The notes under the pieces were generated by a model. That model made no database searches. It saw only the letters and a program-made list of their open reading frames with translations, and was not told where the DNA came from. This document shows, in pieces, positions 60,601-64,000 of a stretch of DNA of 64,000 nt (its first letter is position 1; each line of letters opens with the position of its first letter). The position numbers were made by a program, and so were the translations under genes. This DNA is from Begonia masoniana. Taxonomy: Eukaryota; Streptophyta; Magnoliopsida; Cucurbitales; Begoniaceae. The DNA lies in contig CM039505.1 in NCBI GenBank assembly GCA_022432975.1, forward strand, positions 46,668,544 to 46,732,543. Reading direction: 5' to 3'.

Positions 60601-62201
60601 TAAATGCCTCGATGTTAAAGTGCAGGAAGCACTAGAGAGTTAAATGCCTCGATGTTAAAGTGCAGGAAGCACTAGAGAGTTAAATGCCTCGATGTTAAAG
60701 TGCAGGAAGCACTAGAGAGTTAAATGCCTCGATGTTAAAGTGCATGACGCACTAGAGGATTTAACGTCTCGATGTTAAAGTGCAAGTGGCACTAGAGAGT
60801 TAAATGCCTCGATGTTAAAGTGCATGACGCACTAGAGGATTTAAGTCTCGATGTTAAAGTGCAGGAAGCACTAGAGAGTTAAATGCCTCGATGTTAAAGT
60901 GCATGACGTACTAGAGGATTTAACGTCTCGTGTTAAAGTGCAAGTGGCACTAGAGAGTTAAATGCCTCGATGTTAAAGTGCATGACGCACTAGAGGATTT
61001 AACGTCTCGATGTTAAAGTGCAAGTTGCACTAGAGAGTTAAATGCCTCGATGTAAAGTGCATGACGCACTAGAGGATTTAAGTCTCGATGTTAAAGTGCA
61101 GGAAGCACTAGAGAGTTAAATGCCTCGATGTTAAAGTGCATGACGTACTAGAGGATTTAACGTCTCGATGTTAAAGTGCAGGAAGCACTAGAGAGTTAAA
61201 TGCCTCGATGTTAAAGTGCATGACTCACTAGAGGATTTAACGTCTTGATGTTAAAGTGCAGGTAGCCCTAGAGGGTTGAACGCCTTGGTGTTAAAGTGCA
61301 AGTGGCACTAGAGAGTTTAACGTCTCATTGCTAACGTGCATTAGTAAGAAGCAGCAAAGTGAGTGGAATTGGCATGTGGTAGGGGGTTGTGGGTGCATGG
61401 TGCATATTTACATTGTGGGTGCATTGTGCATGTTTATATTCGATATTCATTACTTGCTAAGCGTAAGCTTACGTGTGTGTGTGTGTGTGTTCTGTGGTGT
61501 AGGTGACGACAAGAGTACAGGTGAGCTAGACGAGGGAGCCAGGATTAGACGGCAGTCGGTGGCGCATAGAGCATGTCGGTGCGGGCATTTGTCGGGGCGA
61601 CTCAACCATGGTCTTCGGGAGAATGTGAGACTTTGTATTTCGATAGTTTATTGTAGATGTCTGGTTGTGGGAATGATGGGATTATGTGTCTCTTTTCGGT
61701 TGATGTTTTGAGAGTTATTGTATAGCTATTTGTATTGTTGTATATAGTCATAGTTAAGGGTGATGCGTCGCCCTATACTGTGAATTTTCTTCACTTAGGG
61801 ATGTTAGTAATATAGTTTCTCTCTTTACTGTTATTTGGAGATTTCGTATGCTGGATAGTTGAGTGGATAGTTAAGTAAGAATATTCTGGATTGGTTGGGA
61901 TTTATTTGTTTGCAGGTACCTAGCATTTTGGAGGCGTCATATTCAGGCGTTACTTTGCCGAAATTTTCAGAAAGGACGCAATGGTGCTTCAAGATTAGGA
62001 GTAAGGGAATTAGGGAGTCTAGGCAGATAGGTATGACATCAGAGAGCTTCGAGAGATTTAGTTTTAAATTCCGCTGTGTCAGTTTTATTTTATGTTTTAG
62101 GGTTGATGAAAATTATTTTAAATTAGGTTAAACGTCGTTTTCATCGGGGTTAGAGTGAGCAAAGTAGCGCTCCGAGCCAAGGTGGGTTCGGGGGCGTTAC
62201 A
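57621..62201 (+). mobile_element. Large solo LTR (4.6 kb) with minisatellite, target duplication CTTTT
   Basis: It begins TGTAACACCCG and ends GGGGCGTTACA, flanked by CTTTT (57616-57620 and 62202-62206). There is no retroelement protein. It contains CAG/GTAAGT (GT at 58732), the motif CCTACACCACGGAA (58767-58780), then the 40-bp minisatellite (59083-61340) and GTGGTGTAG/GTGACG (61490-61503). About half its length is the repeat. An alternative reading, that it is a whole nonautonomous element, is less likely because no internal LTR pair or primer site was seen. Confidence 0.9.
59083..61340 (+). repeat. Minisatellite of about 56 units of 40 bp with hairpin cores
   Basis: Each unit contains CTCGATGTTAAAGTGC, a 5-nt variable segment, and GCACTAGAG. 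AGTGC and GCACT pair as a stem. The loop is nearly always ATGAC, AAGTG or AGGAA. The ATGAC units continue GATTTAACGT, the other two AGTTAAATGC, so two unit types are mixed irregularly. End units (about 60105-60140 and 61258-61300) are degenerate. Confidence 0.97.
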
Positions 62202-63400
62202 CTTTTATTCATGGAGACTTACAAGAAGAGATATACATGGAGCAACCGGAGGGTTTCCAAGAAAAAATGAAAGAAGGCTATGTTTGCAAATTGGTAAAGA
62301 GCCTTTACGGTTTGAAACAAGCGCCACGACAATGGTATCACAAGTTTAGTTCGGTAATGCTTGAACATGGGTATAAGATGGACAAAACTGATCATTGTGT
62401 TTTTGTGCAAAAATTCTTTGACAGTGATTTTATTATTCTTTTGCTCTATGTTGATTGTTGGAAGGAACATTTCAAGAATCAATGAGCTAAGAGGGACTTT
62501 GAGTGAGTCGTTTTCTATGAAAGATTTGGGACCGGCGCGTCAAATCCTTGGGATTCAAGTCATCCGCGATCGAGATGTCAAGAAATTGCATTTGTCGTAA
62601 GAAAAGTACATTGAGAAAGTTCTTTGACGCTTTAACATGGATAAAGCTAAAGCAGTGAGTGTTCCTCTTGCTTCCCACTTTAGTCATAATTATTGTCCTT
62701 CTATCCATGATGAGAAGTTGTCTATGAAGAACATTATGTATTCGTCGGCGGTTGGTAGTTTGATGTACGCTATGGTTTGCACAAGACCGATATAGCACAC
62801 TCTGTTGGAATGGTGAGTAGATATCTTTCAAATCTGGGAAGACATCATTGGGAGGCCGTGAACTGGATTATGAGATATCTCTGGAGAACGACGAATCTTA
62901 GATTAACTTTGGGATGTGAGAAGCCTATGTTGGTTGGGTTTACAGATTCAGATTTAGCGGGATGCTTGGATGATCGAAAATCTACTTCGGGGCATATAGT
63001 GACTTATGTCGGGAGAGCCGTGGCATGGCAATCTAAATTGCAAAAGTGTGTTGTACTTTCTACTACCGAAGACGAGCTTATAGCTGCCGTGGAGGCAACA
63101 AAGGAATTGTTGTGGTTGAGAAAGTTCACGACGGAACTTGAGTTGAAACAACCAAGGTATGTCTTATTTTGTGATAATCAAAGTACAATTCATCTTGCAA
63201 AAAATTCTTCATTTCACTCGAAGTCAAAGCACATTGAAATTCGTTATCATTGTATTCGTGACGTTTTGAATGATAAGATGTTTAAACTTGAAAAGATTCA
63301 CACAGATGATAATGGCTTAGATATGTTGACAAAGGTGTTGTCGCGGAATAAGTTAGAGTTTTGCCGCTCGGTTTCCGGGTTGACAACGCCTTCCACCTAG
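62202..63400 (+). pseudogene. Copia reverse transcriptase (rest) and RNase H, broken
   Basis: It resumes at the CTTTT site with GDLQEEIYMEQPEGF and LYGLKQAPRQWY. At about 62450 the catalytic YVDD segment is damaged: LLLYVD is followed by a frameshift deletion of a few bases that removes the second Asp. Further stops lie at 62598 and near 62790. RNase H/C-terminal motifs remain: GFTDSDLAGCLDDRKSTSGH, CDNQSTIHLAKN and KHIEIRYHCIRD, to the stop at 63400. Confidence 0.9.
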
Positions 63401-63415
63401 TCGGTCGGGGGAGTT
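63401..63415 (+). other. Copia polypurine tract
   Basis: GGTCGGGGGAGTT directly precedes the 3' LTR start, as expected for the plus-strand primer. Confidence 0.8.
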
Positions 63416-64000
63416 TGTTGGGTTTTTTCCTCCTAGTTAGAAGGGCCCAACTTGATGTAGCCTTGTTTTTAGGCCCATGTCTTGAATGACATGTTTAGAA
63501 CCTCTAGTGACATCTAGGGTTTCTTTGGAGAAAAATTTACAATCACAAGAGAGAAGATAGAAGAGAGAAAACAATATCCATTTTCGGAGTTTCTTGTAGC
63601 AGCTAGAGAAGAATCACATTTTCTAGAGTTTCAACCGTTGGATTGGCTTGAAATTTTGACAGCTTGTTTTTGATATATGGGGCTACATTCTGAACGGTGG
63701 AGATTGGTTTTGTGAAGCGTTTAGGTCTGTCAGACAAAAGGAAAAACAGAACTGTTGTTTTTGGGTACCCATTTTCAACTTCCTTTTGTTTGATGTTCTT
63801 ATGCCTTGTTGATTGCCAAGATTGTGGTTTTATCTTGATGAAAATATTGTATGCCTCTAGCTTGATGATCTAGAGAGAACCTTGATTGTATCTATATTGA
63901 TTATAGTGGATTGTTAAGCGGCCTATACGGGTCCCGTGATTTTTTACTCTCGTCTTGAGAGGTTTTCCACGCTAAAATGTGTCTTGCATTATAGATGTGA
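63416..64000 (+). repeat. 3' LTR of the copia element, cut by the window end
   Basis: It matches 37679-38263 with about 3-5% differences by eye. The remaining roughly 90 bp and the target duplication lie outside the window. Confidence 0.93.

Larger units (their letters stand above)
37679..64000 (+). mobile_element. Ty1/copia retrotransposon with nested insertions, right end beyond the window
   Basis: The 5' LTR is 37679-38354 and the 3' LTR starts at 63416 and leaves the window. The coding part is in three pieces: 38393-40840, 57235-57620 and 62202-63400. It is separated by an Athila element and a 4.6-kb solo LTR, and the frame continues across both sites when one target duplication is removed. 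Gene order gag-protease-integrase-RT-RNase H is that of Ty1/copia. The native length without inserts is about 5.4 kb. Confidence 0.93.

Noticed and set aside
59083..61340. CRISPR-like array of regular repeats
   Set aside because: The variable part is only 5 nt with three recurring alleles, the setting is plant nuclear LTR DNA, and no cas genes exist. It is a minisatellite.
57621..62201. Independent autonomous element
   Set aside because: Single TGT...ACA-bounded unit with target duplication but no coding sequence, primer site or internal LTR pair; solo LTR is simpler.

Overview
This is nuclear DNA of a flowering plant, probably a eudicot. The evidence is one spliced plant-type WNK kinase gene, short GT-AG introns, Ty3 elements of the Tekay and Athila types, a Ty1/copia element, MULE and hAT DNA transposons and an L1-type LINE. 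There is one host gene, at the left edge. Nearly everything from about 4.4 kb onward is transposable-element sequence, much of it nested.

Layout. (1) 355-3591, minus strand: a complete seven-exon WNK kinase (570 aa), with its 5' region to about 4.4 kb. (2) 4427-15355: a composite DNA transposon. hAT-like ends enclose a MULE with 260-bp inverted arms. The MULE carries a MuDR-type transposase (minus) and a GRF zinc-finger gene (plus). It was later broken by two solo LTRs and by a 1.3-kb block made of a Ty3 fragment and a 5S-rRNA-bearing inverted-repeat element. (3) 16444-18694: a solo LTR. (4) 19265-28537: a Tekay chromovirus on the minus strand. Its 5' LTR runs into a 100-N assembly gap, and unrelated LTR-like sequence follows. 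(5) 30300-31740: a decayed LINE (minus). (6) 32735-33686: a complete 5S-bearing inverted-repeat element. (7) 34175-36740: a solo LTR that splits a MITE. (8) 37679 to the window end: a copia element holding a 16.4-kb Athila element (40841-57229) and a 4.6-kb solo LTR (57621-62201). The Athila itself holds two LTR-type insertions and a hAT.

Most insertion edges are exact. Five-base target duplications flank seven insertions: GTTTT, GGTCC, AATAT, ATTCT, TTATT, CTTTT and, for the Athila, CCCGT. An exact 8-base duplication flanks the hAT at 52.9 kb. Removing the inserts restores the reading frames of the copia, the Athila and the GRF gene, so the order of insertion can be read directly.

The most unusual signal is shared by seven Tekay-like LTRs. 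Each has a CAG/GTAAGT donor-like site (AT/GTAAGT in one) followed after about 20-45 nt by a CCTACATCAC-type motif. At 0.5-2.8 kb downstream in the LTR's sense strand lies an acceptor-like site whose sequence (GTGATGTAG/GT) is the reverse complement of that motif. The complement reaches 13-15 nt in most copies and covaries between families, which suggests a long-range stem pairing the start of an LTR intron with its 3' splice site. In four LTRs the tandem repeats lie between the two arms, including a 2.26-kb minisatellite of 40-bp units, each with a fixed 5-bp stem and one of three 5-nt loops. Other points of interest are a duplicated splice acceptor in the WNK gene that would add a stop codon, dense TGACGTCA palindromes in LTR repeats, and the inverted 5S-bearing elements.
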